Numbered from the stretch's first letter, positions 16,976-25,725 are shown. The stretch is DNA of 64,000 bases from Flavobacterium cyclinae (GCF_021172145.1 NZ_CP089095.1:1612001-1676000); one strand, 5' to 3'. Program-made: numbers and translations. The notes: a model not told the origin generated them from the sequence alone.

Positions 16976-17772
16976 AAATATTTTTAGTCCTAATTCTTTT
17001 CATAACAAATCAGTTTTACTCACAAGTTAAGTTGATTTCTTGGAATATTGAGAATTTAGGAAGTTCTAAATCACCAACAGATTTAGTATACATGGCCAAT
17101 CTTCTTAAAGATTATGATGTTGTGGCCTTACAAGAAGTAGTTGCTGGCAATGGTGGAGCTCAAGCTGTTGCCAAATTAGCAGATGAACTTAATAGAAAAG
17201 GTTCTAAATGGGATTATGTAGTAAGTAATCCTACAAGTAGTAGTGCTTACAAAACAGAACGCTATGCTTTTATTTGGAAAACCAATAAGGTAAAAAAAAT
17301 AGGGGAGGCTTGGTTAGAGAAAAAATACCATTTAGAAATTGATAGAGAACCTTACTATTGCACTTTTGATTGTAACGGAAAGCAGTTTACCATTGCAAAT
17401 TTTCACGCCATAACAAAAAGCAGACAACCCGAAACTGAAATCAAATATTTTAAGTTTTTACCCGAGCAATATCCAAAATTGAATTTACTTTTTGTTGGTG
17501 ATTTTAATTGTCCACAATCACATTCCGTATTTAATCCTTTGAAGAAAATGGGATATGTTAGTGTTTTTGTCAATCAAAAAACTTCATTAAAAAAAGAATG
17601 TACTAATGAAGAATGTTTGGTTTCTGAATTTGATAATATTTGGTACAATAGTTCAAAAATAACGATAAGTAATCCCAAAGTAATCCATTTCTATTCATCT
17701 TTTGCAACATTAAAAGAGGCAAGAGAAATATCAGATCACATTCCAATTACAACAGAAATTATTTTTAAATAG
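16972..17772 (+). CDS. Exported endonuclease/exonuclease/phosphatase (EEP) family hydrolase
   Basis: A 266-residue protein with a signal peptide (about residues 1-18, ending FYSQ). The EEP fold motifs are in order: SWNIENLG near residue 23, LQEV near 53, VGDFN near 178 and SDHIP near 258. EEP enzymes are Mg-dependent phosphodiesterases acting on DNA, RNA or phospholipid headgroups. The signal peptide places this one in the periplasm or outside. It is the last gene of the operon that starts at 9899. Catalytic residues look complete. Whether it degrades incoming DNA or acts on lipids is not visible. Confidence 0.85.
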   Translation: MKIFLVLILFITNQFYSQVKLISWNIENLGSSKSPTDLVYMANLLKDYDVVALQEVVAGNGGAQAVAKLADELNRKGSKWDYVVSNPTSSSAYKTERYAFIWKTNKVKKIGEAWLEKKYHLEIDREPYYCTFDCNGKQFTIANFHAITKSRQPETEIKYFKFLPEQYPKLNLLFVGDFNCPQSHSVFNPLKKMGYVSVFVNQKTSLKKECTNEECLVSEFDNIWYNSSKITISNPKVIHFYSSFATLKEAREISDHIPITTEIIFK

Positions 17773-17846
17773 TAGATAGTTTACAACTTGTTGTTTTTAC
17801 ATAATTACATTGAACTAATAAAATTTAATCGTCATTAAAATATAAA

Positions 17847-17880
17847 CGACACCTTATGACGTTATGAGGTTGTAACTTAG
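17847..17880 (+). promoter_or_regulatory. Degenerate CGACA-family operator and -7 box before the DUF262 relic
   Basis: CGACA-N5-TGACG (17847-17861) is followed after 11 nt by TAACTTAG (17873-17880), a weakened TAnnTTTG. Architecture equals that at 1680, 5001 and 6731. It precedes a decayed DUF262 gene and then the intact DUF262 gene at 18179, which may still use it. Confidence 0.5.
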
Positions 17881-17929
17881 CAAAATGAAATTCAAAAGTG
17901 TAGAATAACAATTAAAAAATTTCATTTTT

Positions 17930-18139
17930 ATGGAAAAGAAAACATTATCGATTTTTTTAGAGGAAAAAATTTTGCAAACCCCCGATTATCAAATATAATA
18001 TGCATGGGAAGCAAAACAATAGAAAGGTTTTGTCCATGATATTGATTCACTAATAAAGTATAAAATCATTAGCCATGCTCATTTTAGAAATGAAATGATT
18101 GAAGAAATAAATAAGTTGAAAAACATTTACAAAAATTAG
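17930..18139 (+). pseudogene. Decayed DUF262 N-terminal fragment
   Basis: The frame from ATG 17930 reads like the start of a DUF262 protein: a short helix, then TPDYQI, a stop (TAA 17996-17998), YAWEAKQ, a second stop (TAG 18020-18022), then a helical FVHDIDSL and a final stop at 18137-18139. Placed beside the intact neighbour (PPYQRAYAWEEKQ), the stop-interrupted YQ..YAWE core is clearly homologous. Only about 70 codons of a gene that should exceed 400 remain. It lies directly between a degenerate copy of the shared operator and the intact DUF262 gene, so it is probably the remnant of an earlier gene largely replaced or deleted. Confidence 0.75.
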
Positions 18140-18178
18140 TTTATTGAATATCGTTAAAAAAATTAAAGCAAGATTAAA

Positions 18179-19999
18179 ATGAAAAATATTAAGAAACTTG
18201 AAGACATCTTCAATGCAAATAAAATAATAGTTCCTCCCTATCAAAGAGCATATGCTTGGGAAGAAAAACAACTAAATCAATTTATCAATGATTTATTAGA
18301 TATTGATGGAAAGGAATACTACTATGGTCATTTTATTTTTGAAGAGGGAAATGATGCTAATTACGAAGTTATTGATGGCCAACAAAGACTTACAACTTTT
18401 ATTTTGTTTTTAATGATTTGTGGAACGTATGATATAAGTAAAAACGAAAAAATTAAAACATTAATTTCAAAATTTGATACTGTTGCGTACGATAGTATCA
18501 ATTTTAATTTAATGAAAGAAAACATTCATTATAAAGAGGATAATTATGATTTTACTGATTTTAATATAGATAATTCTGATTCTAATCACACATTATCTAT
18601 TGAAAGAATGTTATTTGCATTGAATTTTTTTAAAAAAGGATTTAAAGACGAAAAGTTAAAAACAGATAATATTGATAGCTACTTAAATACTTTATTAAAT
18701 GCACATATTTCAGTACATTCAACAAAAAGTAAAGCAGTAGCAGTTCAAATATTTGAGTTGCAAAATACAAGAGGTATAAATTTGAGCCTATTAGAAAAAG
18801 TAAAAGCTAAACTTATGAAAGCTGTTTATTTAGAATTGAATGATGATTCAAAAATTATAATAGATAGGATTCAAAGTGAATTTTCAGAAATTTTCAAATA
18901 CGAAGAAAGTTTAGATAACAATAATTTTAGAGGTGATTTACACTTGGATGAAATCTTATTGTATCATCTCAGAATTATTGACGATGGTTTAAAATTAGAA
19001 GAAAATAACCCAGATTTTTGGAATCCAAGCACTAATAATAAAGAAGAATCGATATTAAATTATATAGATAAAAAATTGACTGATAATGCGGTATTTTACG
19101 CTGAAAATCTTGTCAAAAAATTATCAAAAACGGTAAAGTTTTTAAGTCAAGATATTACATTACTAGACAGAGAAAATAGACTCATAGGCGATACGATAAT
19201 TCTTAGTAAGTTTTATAGTTTAGAATTGTTTATTTTATTTTTTCACAAATTTGAAAATAATTATATCGATATTTTTTCGAATTCAAAAATACTAACTCTT
19301 TGGGAAAAACTATTATTTACTTGTGATTTTCATTGGAAATACCATGGTAAAGTTTATAGAAATAATTTTGAAGCCTTATTTTCTGCAGTATTAAGTTGTG
19401 TTACTATAGATGAAGTAGAAGAGAAGTTACAATATTATGTTAATTCAGGGTTTAGACCTGAGTTATTTGAAGATAGAAATTTACAAAAAACAGTTTCAGA
19501 ATTTATTGCTAACCACAGGGAAGATATAATTAATAATGCTTTTCATTTTTTTAATGGAAAAATGGTTTACACACTTTATAAATATGAGATTGAAAAGTTT
19601 GATAATGATCAAAAAGTAGATTTGTTAAAACTAAGAGAAATATTAAAAAAAGGTCGTTCTGTAGAACATATTCTCCCACAAAGTTGGGAATGGAATTGGA
19701 TTTGTGCCGATGAGAATAATATTAGTGAAGAAGAAAGAATATTTAATGCTAAAATTCAAAAAATTATTAATGGAATTGGAAATCTTCTTTTAATATCTCC
19801 TACTGAAAATTCTTCTTTAAGTAATAAGCATCCAAAAAATAAAATTTATAAATCGTGTAATGGAGGTTCCTATGAATTACATAATCAAACATTGATAAAT
19901 TGGGAAAATTATGAAAACTGGGAAAATAATATTTTGGATCGAGGTAAATTAATATATAATTTTATGAATGAGTATTTTGATTTTAAAATTAAAATTTAA
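18179..19999 (+). CDS. DUF262 + DUF1524 (HNH) GmrSD-like nuclease
   Basis: A 606-residue protein with the DUF262 motifs PPYQRAYAW (19-27) and IDGQQR (65-70) and a C-terminal DUF1524 HNH module: SVEHILPQ (about 494-501), then GIGNLLLIS and a later SNKHPKNK. All expected residues are present. The architecture is that of single-chain GmrSD-type modification-dependent nucleases. It follows a broken DUF262 relic and precedes a metallophosphoesterase by 13 bp. Sequence identity with the other DUF262 copies in the window looks low, so it is probably a separate acquisition. Confidence 0.87.
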   Translation: MKNIKKLEDIFNANKIIVPPYQRAYAWEEKQLNQFINDLLDIDGKEYYYGHFIFEEGNDANYEVIDGQQRLTTFILFLMICGTYDISKNEKIKTLISKFDTVAYDSINFNLMKENIHYKEDNYDFTDFNIDNSDSNHTLSIERMLFALNFFKKGFKDEKLKTDNIDSYLNTLLNAHISVHSTKSKAVAVQIFELQNTRGINLSLLEKVKAKLMKAVYLELNDDSKIIIDRIQSEFSEIFKYEESLDNNNFRGDLHLDEILLYHLRIIDDGLKLEENNPDFWNPSTNNKEESILNYIDKKLTDNAVFYAENLVKKLSKTVKFLSQDITLLDRENRLIGDTIILSKFYSLELFILFFHKFENNYIDIFSNSKILTLWEKLLFTCDFHWKYHGKVYRNNFEALFSAVLSCVTIDEVEEKLQYYVNSGFRPELFEDRNLQKTVSEFIANHREDIINNAFHFFNGKMVYTLYKYEIEKFDNDQKVDLLKLREILKKGRSVEHILPQSWEWNWICADENNISEEERIFNAKIQKIINGIGNLLLISPTENSSLSNKHPKNKIYKSCNGGSYELHNQTLINWENYENWENNILDRGKLIYNFMNEYFDFKIKI

Positions 20000-20012
20000 G
20001 ATTAATTAATCA

Positions 20013-20642
20013 ATGCAAATCACCACCCTATCTGACACACACGGTCTTCACCATCAGTTGCAATTACCTGGTGGTGATTTACTTATTCATGCTGGAGATG
20101 TTTGCAATAGAGGTACACAAGAAGAAGCTACAAATTTTATCGATTGGTTTGAAAAGCAATCGTATACTTACAAAATTTTTATAGCAGGAAACCATGATTT
20201 CTTTTTTGAAAATTTTACCCAACAAGAAATTCAAGATATTCTACCTAAAAACATTTTCTATCTAAACGATACCGGAATTGAAATCGATGGAATTAACATA
20301 TGGGGGTCGCCTATAACTCCAGAATTTCACAATTGGGCATTCAATAGAAAAAGAGGGGAAGAGATAAATAAGCACTGGCAATTAATACCAAACAATACAG
20401 ATATATTAATTACTCATGGACCCGCTTTTGGCATATTAGATAAAACAATGCATAATCTAAATGTTGGTTGTGAAAAATTACTAAAAGCTGTAAAAAATAT
20501 ACAACCTAAATATCATGTTTTTGGTCACATACATGAAGCTTTTGGCTCATTGAATGAAAAAGAAACTACCTATATAAACACTTCTTCTTTAGACTTGTTT
20601 TATAAAATAAGAAATACCCCTTTTTTTCACTTTACTTTTTAA
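20013..20642 (+). CDS. Calcineurin-like metallophosphoesterase
   Basis: A 209-residue metallophosphoesterase with the full metal-binding set: SDTHG (about 7-11), HAGDVC (about 26-31), GNHD (about 58-61), THGP (about 131-134) and FGHIHE (about 168-173). It is the size of the short single-domain subfamily that hydrolyses phosphodiesters or phosphoproteins in the cytoplasm. It lies 13 bp after the DUF262 nuclease gene and might be co-transcribed with it. No signal peptide. Family certain, substrate unknown. Confidence 0.9.
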   Translation: MQITTLSDTHGLHHQLQLPGGDLLIHAGDVCNRGTQEEATNFIDWFEKQSYTYKIFIAGNHDFFFENFTQQEIQDILPKNIFYLNDTGIEIDGINIWGSPITPEFHNWAFNRKRGEEINKHWQLIPNNTDILITHGPAFGILDKTMHNLNVGCEKLLKAVKNIQPKYHVFGHIHEAFGSLNEKETTYINTSSLDLFYKIRNTPFFHFTF

Positions 20643-20643
20643 A

Positions 20644-20677
20644 CGTCGTCTTTTGGCGCTTTCTCAAATTACTTTTG
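20644..20677 (+). promoter_or_regulatory. CGACA-like element and -7 box before 20697
   Basis: CGTCG-N5-TGGCG (20644-20658) is followed after 11 nt by a perfect -7 box TACTTTTG (20670-20677). The palindrome arms deviate most of the five members of this family, but the spacing is identical. Confidence 0.42.
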
Positions 20678-20696
20678 AAAAAGTAAATTTAAAAAG

Positions 20697-21506
20697 ATGA
20701 AATTAGTATACCACTTACCACACCATTTAACTTATAATCATTCGACTAAAACTTTTGTCGAATTATCATTTGAAGAAGTCACGAGCTATTTAAAGTTAAT
20801 TTACAGGGATATAGAAGCTTTTCAAAAATATTTTTTGAGTAAAATGGAGTTTATACCCAATCTAAAATGTATTGAACTCGAACTTGGTAAGAAATTCAAA
20901 AATGCATCCCCATTAACAAATGAACAAATTAATAATTTAAAGAATGAAGAAATTCAATATTTAGCAAGTTTTTATTATAAACATTCTTTCCCTGAACAAG
21001 TTAATAACTACAATAAAAAGAAGCTTCAGCATAAGATTGCTATGAATTTAAGCAAAGACCAAGACAATTATCATCCTGATTTTTATTGGATCGGACCACC
21101 AGCATCTTTATCTGAATTAGTGCAAAACAAACATCCAGTTACCATTAATAAGATTGAACTTTATGAAATAACCGAAACCTATAACTACATTGAAATTGAA
21201 ATTAAAAAAATTAAAAAATTAAAACTGCATCAGAATACTGAATTTTTAATCTGTAACAGTTGTAATATCGAAAGTATAGAATTAAACAATAAGCTTAAAC
21301 TTTTAGAAGCCAATGAAAATGAAATTAAAGAAATTGAATTTAATAATGAGCTGATAGAAGCAACCTTATGGGAAAATCCATTAGAATACATAAAAATTAA
21401 TGAAAGTTTAAAATCACTTTGGCTTTCACATCCAAATAATTACAATGTAATAATAGATAATTCAATCAACAATAAAGAAGTAGAAATCAATTATAATATT
21501 AATTAA
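20697..21506 (+). CDS. Hypothetical protein with degenerate leucine-rich-repeat-like C-terminus
   Basis: A 269-residue soluble protein. The first 150 residues are helical. The C-terminal 120 residues alternate short hydrophobic strands with Asn (for example FLICNSCNIESIELNNKLKL), which resembles worn leucine-rich repeats. No catalytic motif. It has its own promoter with a CGACA-like element and is followed 11 bp later by a 72-residue gene. The repeat reading is by eye and tentative. Confidence 0.6.
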   Translation: MKLVYHLPHHLTYNHSTKTFVELSFEEVTSYLKLIYRDIEAFQKYFLSKMEFIPNLKCIELELGKKFKNASPLTNEQINNLKNEEIQYLASFYYKHSFPEQVNNYNKKKLQHKIAMNLSKDQDNYHPDFYWIGPPASLSELVQNKHPVTINKIELYEITETYNYIEIEIKKIKKLKLHQNTEFLICNSCNIESIELNNKLKLLEANENEIKEIEFNNELIEATLWENPLEYIKINESLKSLWLSHPNNYNVIIDNSINNKEVEINYNIN

Positions 21507-21517
21507 ACATAAAAAAT

Positions 21518-21736
21518 ATGGCAAATCTTTTTAGAATTACGGCAAAACGAAATGACAAAACAACAAAGGTTAATTTAACTAAAGGTATGTATGTAGAAAT
21601 TGCAACCACTACTGGAAAACCTTACAGTAAAAATCATTTAGATAAAATATGTGAATTATTTGAAAATAAATACGGAACTATGTGCACAAAGGGGTATGTG
21701 AGTTTTAGTGATTTTGAAATTGTGAAAATTAATTGA
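21518..21736 (+). CDS. Small hypothetical protein
   Basis: A 72-residue basic protein, probably co-transcribed with the gene 11 bp upstream. It has the pattern of a compact beta-alpha domain (RITAKRND ... VNLTKGMYVEI, a helix LDKICELFENKYG, and a final strand). No family recognised. A strong terminator follows. Confidence 0.6.
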   Translation: MANLFRITAKRNDKTTKVNLTKGMYVEIATTTGKPYSKNHLDKICELFENKYGTMCTKGYVSFSDFEIVKIN

Positions 21737-21762
21737 TAATAATGTTGTAATATAAAAATATC

Positions 21763-21803
21763 AACTACCCCAAATAGTGTCTAACTTTTTGGGGTAGTTT
21801 TAT
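21763..21803 (+). terminator. Strong Rho-independent terminator
   Basis: The 12-bp stem AACTACCCCAAA (21763-21774) pairs with TTTGGGGTAGTT (21788-21799), followed by TTA-rich sequence. The A-rich 5' flank suggests it may also work on the other strand. Confidence 0.85.
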
Positions 21804-21908
21804 ATATCTCATATTTTTTTGAAATGTTAAATTTAAATTAATGTTTTTTTTAACATTTTTATTCGTAATATATTTAAGTTGGTACCACTCCTGAAAATTT
21901 TTACAAAT

Positions 21909-22703
21909 ATGAATTCCAACTATAAAATCATCGCTTTAGACCTCCAAAACGCCACACTTGAAAATCTAAATCATTGGTTTCTTACTACTGATTTTATAAC
22001 GGCTGAAGCAACAAAGGATTACTTGCGTTATCGAGTAAAAGATGAGGAAAATACTATTCATTTAATTTATATTATCAACGACTTTTTATTCGGTACTACT
22101 AGTAAAGAGGATTATCCGTTGATTGATATACCGGAATATTTAATTAACGATATTGTTGAATATTGTATACCCATCCAATTAAGTGAAATCGAATCCTATC
22201 GTTCTCTAATTATTGATTGGATTTTTAATACCGATACAACCAAATCAAAGACGGCATTCGAAATCAAAACCTTTCAAAAATATACCGTCGATTTTGATGA
22301 AATGATCTTTCCGCATTTCATTTCATGTGTTACTTGTATAGATGTGGAAGAACTGGGTTTTAATTTGAAAGAGTTTTTCCAACCGCTGAATCAAAAGTTC
22401 AAAGCCATTCATACGGAGTTCAAAAAATACTATCCCAGCACACAATATTTACATGAAGTCAAACTAACAAAAATTTATATCCTTGAGAAATACATTTTAG
22501 GCTATAGTTTCCGTTTAGAAAATGAACCTTACGAGCATTTCTTTTATAACATCCATTTGGAAAGTTTGCTGCACCAAATCATTCCTTTTCAATTTGATGA
22601 TAAAGCAAAACTTACTTTAGATAGTATATTGGAAAAAATTAACCGAGTAGGTATTGAAAATTTAACCAAAGAAGAACAAGAATTTTTAAACAAACAAAAG
22701 TAA
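21909..22703 (+). CDS. Hypothetical protein
   Basis: A 264-residue soluble protein, acidic, with alternating helices and strands; no family or motif recognised. The frame is open to a TTG at 21879, but ATG 21909 is the more credible start. Upstream (21815-21870) is very AT-rich with a small AATGTT/AACATT hairpin and a TATATTTA box that may be the promoter. The next gene starts 1 bp after its stop, so they are one operon. Confidence 0.65.
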   Translation: MNSNYKIIALDLQNATLENLNHWFLTTDFITAEATKDYLRYRVKDEENTIHLIYIINDFLFGTTSKEDYPLIDIPEYLINDIVEYCIPIQLSEIESYRSLIIDWIFNTDTTKSKTAFEIKTFQKYTVDFDEMIFPHFISCVTCIDVEELGFNLKEFFQPLNQKFKAIHTEFKKYYPSTQYLHEVKLTKIYILEKYILGYSFRLENEPYEHFFYNIHLESLLHQIIPFQFDDKAKLTLDSILEKINRVGIENLTKEEQEFLNKQK

Positions 22704-22704
22704 T

Positions 22705-23169
22705 ATGGTAAGAATTTCTCATCCCTTAATTTATCATGGTGAACTAATCACTCATTACAATGGCTACAACAGAAAGATTAACCAATCAGAACAACATTTA
22801 ACAAGCCAACGAATTAAATTTATAACAAGCCAAGCACTGAATGGTGGCGAAGAAGCCAATTATTGTTTTGAATTTAAACTTTTAAACAGGAAATTTTTAA
22901 TGGTATTAGACCAAGAAAAATTATATGAAATTTTAGAAGACGGAGAAGACAAAGTATATGTTTTGCTCACAGAATCTTGGTTTTACATTTTAAAGAGCTT
23001 TGAAGAAGGTAAAAAATATGTAACCCAAATTACGCTTACCTTGCATTATGAGTACACCCCACAAGCAGAATTTCATGAAAATTTTGACGTGCAACTTAAT
23101 ATGAGGAATGAACTAGAAGTTAAAAATTGGTTCAGTCAAATTAGACCTCGTGAGGAGGAAGAAATGTAA
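22705..23169 (+). CDS. Hypothetical protein
   Basis: A 154-residue protein starting 1 bp after the previous stop. The composition suggests a beta-rich fold (YCFEFKLLNRKFLMVLDQ, VYVLLTESWFYILKSF) with an acidic Glu-rich C-terminus. I do not recognise a family. It is probably a partner of the preceding unknown protein. Confidence 0.6.
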   Translation: MVRISHPLIYHGELITHYNGYNRKINQSEQHLTSQRIKFITSQALNGGEEANYCFEFKLLNRKFLMVLDQEKLYEILEDGEDKVYVLLTESWFYILKSFEEGKKYVTQITLTLHYEYTPQAEFHENFDVQLNMRNELEVKNWFSQIRPREEEEM

Positions 23170-23197
23170 TAAATAGTAACTTTAAATTTTTAAAATT

Positions 23198-23983
23198 ATG
23201 CCAGTAGAACACAAATTTTTGAATCACAATAATTGGAAAAACGGCTTTTGGACAGAAAATGCAATTTTAAAAACTGATCATTACAAACCTGAAGTTTTAT
23301 TTTTGGGTACTTTTAATCATGGTTTTGAATGGAATACTTCTGATTTTTTTTATGGAAGAGGAATGTATATGTGGACAATTATGTCAAATTTATTCATCCA
23401 CAATGAAAATCATTTAATTCAAAGAAGATCAACAAATAACAATATTCCATCATTAGATCAAATTTTTGAAATCTGTAAAAAAGGAAAAATTGTTTTTGCA
23501 GATTTAATTAAAGGTACAAAAGATGGTATTCAAACAATTGTAAACCAAAACCAAAAATGTGTAATTGTACAAAAAGGCGATAATCAATATTGTTGGCATG
23601 ATTATAAAGATAATTCAATACTTGACTTGATGAACCTTGGTTTTATAGATGATAATGTTGAAGAAATAATAAATTACATTAATAATAATCAATCGATTAA
23701 ATTTGTTTATTGTACTTTCAAATCTGGTGAGTTATTTTTAGAAATGATTGAAAAGATTAGGAGAAGTATTAGACCTGATGTTTCAATTGGACATATATTT
23801 ACACCAACAGGTAATGGATTCGGTAAAAATTTGCAAATTCCATTTAATGAAAGAGCTTGGTCCATATCTCATTGTTGGGTAAGGAATAATTTGGGAAATG
23901 ATGTTTTAATTAATAAAGAAGGGTATTCACATTTAAACCATGATTGGTTAAGAAGTTGTGGTGTAAATCCATTAAATTTTTAA
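23198..23983 (+). CDS. Possible uracil-DNA-glycosylase-fold protein
   Basis: A 261-residue protein. Residues about 31-66 read PEVLFLGTFNHGFEW, then FFYGRGMYMWTIMSNLF. This resembles the N-terminal core of the UDG superfamily (a strand ending in LGT/LGS, then YYGHPRNRFW-like aromatic helix entry). A later strand FVYCTFKSGELF and a GN-rich loop would match the C-terminal half. The conserved P/N residues used in catalysis are not clearly present, so activity is uncertain. Start ATG 23198 follows 28 bp after the previous gene. It may be a base-excision or modified-base sensing enzyme; alternative: an unrelated alpha/beta protein. Confidence 0.42.
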   Translation: MPVEHKFLNHNNWKNGFWTENAILKTDHYKPEVLFLGTFNHGFEWNTSDFFYGRGMYMWTIMSNLFIHNENHLIQRRSTNNNIPSLDQIFEICKKGKIVFADLIKGTKDGIQTIVNQNQKCVIVQKGDNQYCWHDYKDNSILDLMNLGFIDDNVEEIINYINNNQSIKFVYCTFKSGELFLEMIEKIRRSIRPDVSIGHIFTPTGNGFGKNLQIPFNERAWSISHCWVRNNLGNDVLINKEGYSHLNHDWLRSCGVNPLNF

Positions 23984-23993
23984 TTCACTCTAC

Positions 23994-24275
23994 ATGAAAG
24001 ATTTTATTTTAGAAAAAAAAGCTACAAATTCTCACTTAAAAGGAAATATAAACATTAGTAAAGTTCCAATTAATTTATTACCAAAAGTAAGTGAAATAGT
24101 TAAAATTGTTTTAGGTGATGATATTAGCCATTCAAATTTTGTTTATGCAAAAGGATATAGAATTAATAATGTTTTAATTGGTAATTGGTTACAACAAAAC
24201 AATATTGGTGTAGGAAACACTTTTTATATTAGAATTATTAATAACAATACTTTTGAATTTTTAATTAATGCTTAA
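23994..24275 (+). CDS. Hypothetical protein
   Basis: A 93-residue protein, basic, beta-rich, 10 bp after the preceding gene and overlapping the ADP-ribosylglycohydrolase gene by 8 bp. No family recognised. The tight spacing on both sides makes it part of the same operon. Confidence 0.6.
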   Translation: MKDFILEKKATNSHLKGNINISKVPINLLPKVSEIVKIVLGDDISHSNFVYAKGYRINNVLIGNWLQQNNIGVGNTFYIRIINNNTFEFLINA

Positions 24276-25182
24276 CCACCTCCAAACCATCCTCATCGGC
24301 ACCGCAGTAGGTGATGCACTTGGTGTTCCAGTGGAATTCCAACCACGAGGTTATTTAAAAGCAAATCCAGTAACCGATATGCGTGAATACGGAACTCACG
24401 AACAACCAAAAGGTACTTGGTCTGATGATACGTCATTAATGTTGTGTTTGGCAGAAAGCATGGTGGAAGGTTTAGACATTAATAATCTAGCCCTAAAATT
24501 CATCGCTTGGAAAAATGATAATCTTTGGACACCCCACGGTTGGGTATTCGATATTGGCATAGGAACACGTATCGCCATAGAGCGTTTAGAAAACGGAATG
24601 ACACCGGAATTAGCAGGCGGTTTAGATGAAAGGGACAACGGCAACGGTTCGTTAATGCGAATTTTACCTTTGGTACTTCATATCAAAGACCTAGATATTG
24701 AGGAGCGTTATGATTGGACCAAAAAAATATCTTCTATTACCCATGCACACGTTCGTTCCGTTTTGGCTTGCTTGTATTATTTGGAATTCGCTAAAAAAAT
24801 CATTGAAGGAAAAGATAAATTTCAAGCCTATAATGAACTACAATCGGAACTAACACAGTATTTCGAACAAAGGAAAATTAATCCCATTGAAATCCATAAG
24901 TTTCATCGTTTGCTAAACGAAGACATTACAAAAGTGAACGAAGACAATATCAAGAGTTCAGGTTACGTTATCGATACATTGGAAGCTGCTATTTGGTGTA
25001 TACTAACTACCAATAATTATAAAGATTCGGTTTTAAAAGCAGTAAACTTAGGTCACGATACTGATACTACAGGAGCAGTAACAGGTGGGTTAGCTGCTTT
25101 AATTTATGGAATGGATACAATTCCAACAGAATGGATTAATACGTTAGCTAGAAAAGACGATATTATTAACTTAACCTATTAA
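24268..25182 (+). CDS. ADP-ribosylglycohydrolase (DraG family)
   Basis: A 304-residue enzyme of the DraG/ARH family. The metal-binding motifs are clear: GTAVGDALGVPVEF (about residues 11-24), GTWSDDTSLML (about 49-59), the internal GNGSLMR and the C-terminal GHDTDTTGAVTGG (about 266-278). These bind two Mg ions and the ADP-ribose. The enzyme removes ADP-ribose from proteins or nucleic acids. Base use is less AT-rich than its neighbours, hinting at separate origin. Placement after unknown genes and a UDG-like protein leaves open whether it reverses a toxin-type ADP-ribosylation or an endogenous one. Confidence 0.93.
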   Translation: MLNHLQTILIGTAVGDALGVPVEFQPRGYLKANPVTDMREYGTHEQPKGTWSDDTSLMLCLAESMVEGLDINNLALKFIAWKNDNLWTPHGWVFDIGIGTRIAIERLENGMTPELAGGLDERDNGNGSLMRILPLVLHIKDLDIEERYDWTKKISSITHAHVRSVLACLYYLEFAKKIIEGKDKFQAYNELQSELTQYFEQRKINPIEIHKFHRLLNEDITKVNEDNIKSSGYVIDTLEAAIWCILTTNNYKDSVLKAVNLGHDTDTTGAVTGGLAALIYGMDTIPTEWINTLARKDDIINLTY

Positions 25183-25185
25183 CTT

Positions 25186-25725
25186 ATGAGAGCAATTTTT
25201 ACAGTAACAACAGTTCTTTTGTTATTCTTATTATCCAGCTTCACTGATAATAATGTGACATTTTTTGAAAATAAAAAGGTTAAAATTTATTCGAATAATA
25301 ATGGTATTCGCGTCAATTATAAATTTGAAAATTTTGAAGATAGTGAATCTATTAAAGTTGATTTTTTTCTTTATGATGCTTCTAAAAAAGTAATAGGTTC
25401 TGAAAGTTTCACTAAAAACAAATCATTAATTGACGACTATATTGCAAAATACATGAATAAAGCAGTTGAATTACATAAAGGAAAACATGATATTGAAGTA
25501 AATGAAGAGAACTTTAAGATAGTTTATGAGAATAAGAACAACAGATTGGTATTCTATTATTACAAAACAAAAATTCACGGTTCAAAAACATTAAGTAAAT
25601 CTGGAAATTATGAAAAGAAGCGAGACGGAAGCTGGTATTATCATGGTGAAGGAAAATATTTGATAGATATTTACATTAATGACAAACAAGTTCTTTCAAA
25701 ACATTTTATTGTAAATTCTGATTAA
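25186..25725 (+). CDS. Exported hypothetical protein
   Basis: A 179-residue protein with an N-terminal signal peptide (hydrophobic core about residues 6-20, no lipobox Cys). The mature part is Lys/Asn/Tyr-rich with a beta-strand pattern. It begins 3 bp after the ADP-ribosylglycohydrolase stop. No family recognised. A good terminator lies about 110 bp downstream. Confidence 0.65.
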   Translation: MRAIFTVTTVLLLFLLSSFTDNNVTFFENKKVKIYSNNNGIRVNYKFENFEDSESIKVDFFLYDASKKVIGSESFTKNKSLIDDYIAKYMNKAVELHKGKHDIEVNEENFKIVYENKNNRLVFYYYKTKIHGSKTLSKSGNYEKKRDGSWYYHGEGKYLIDIYINDKQVLSKHFIVNSD

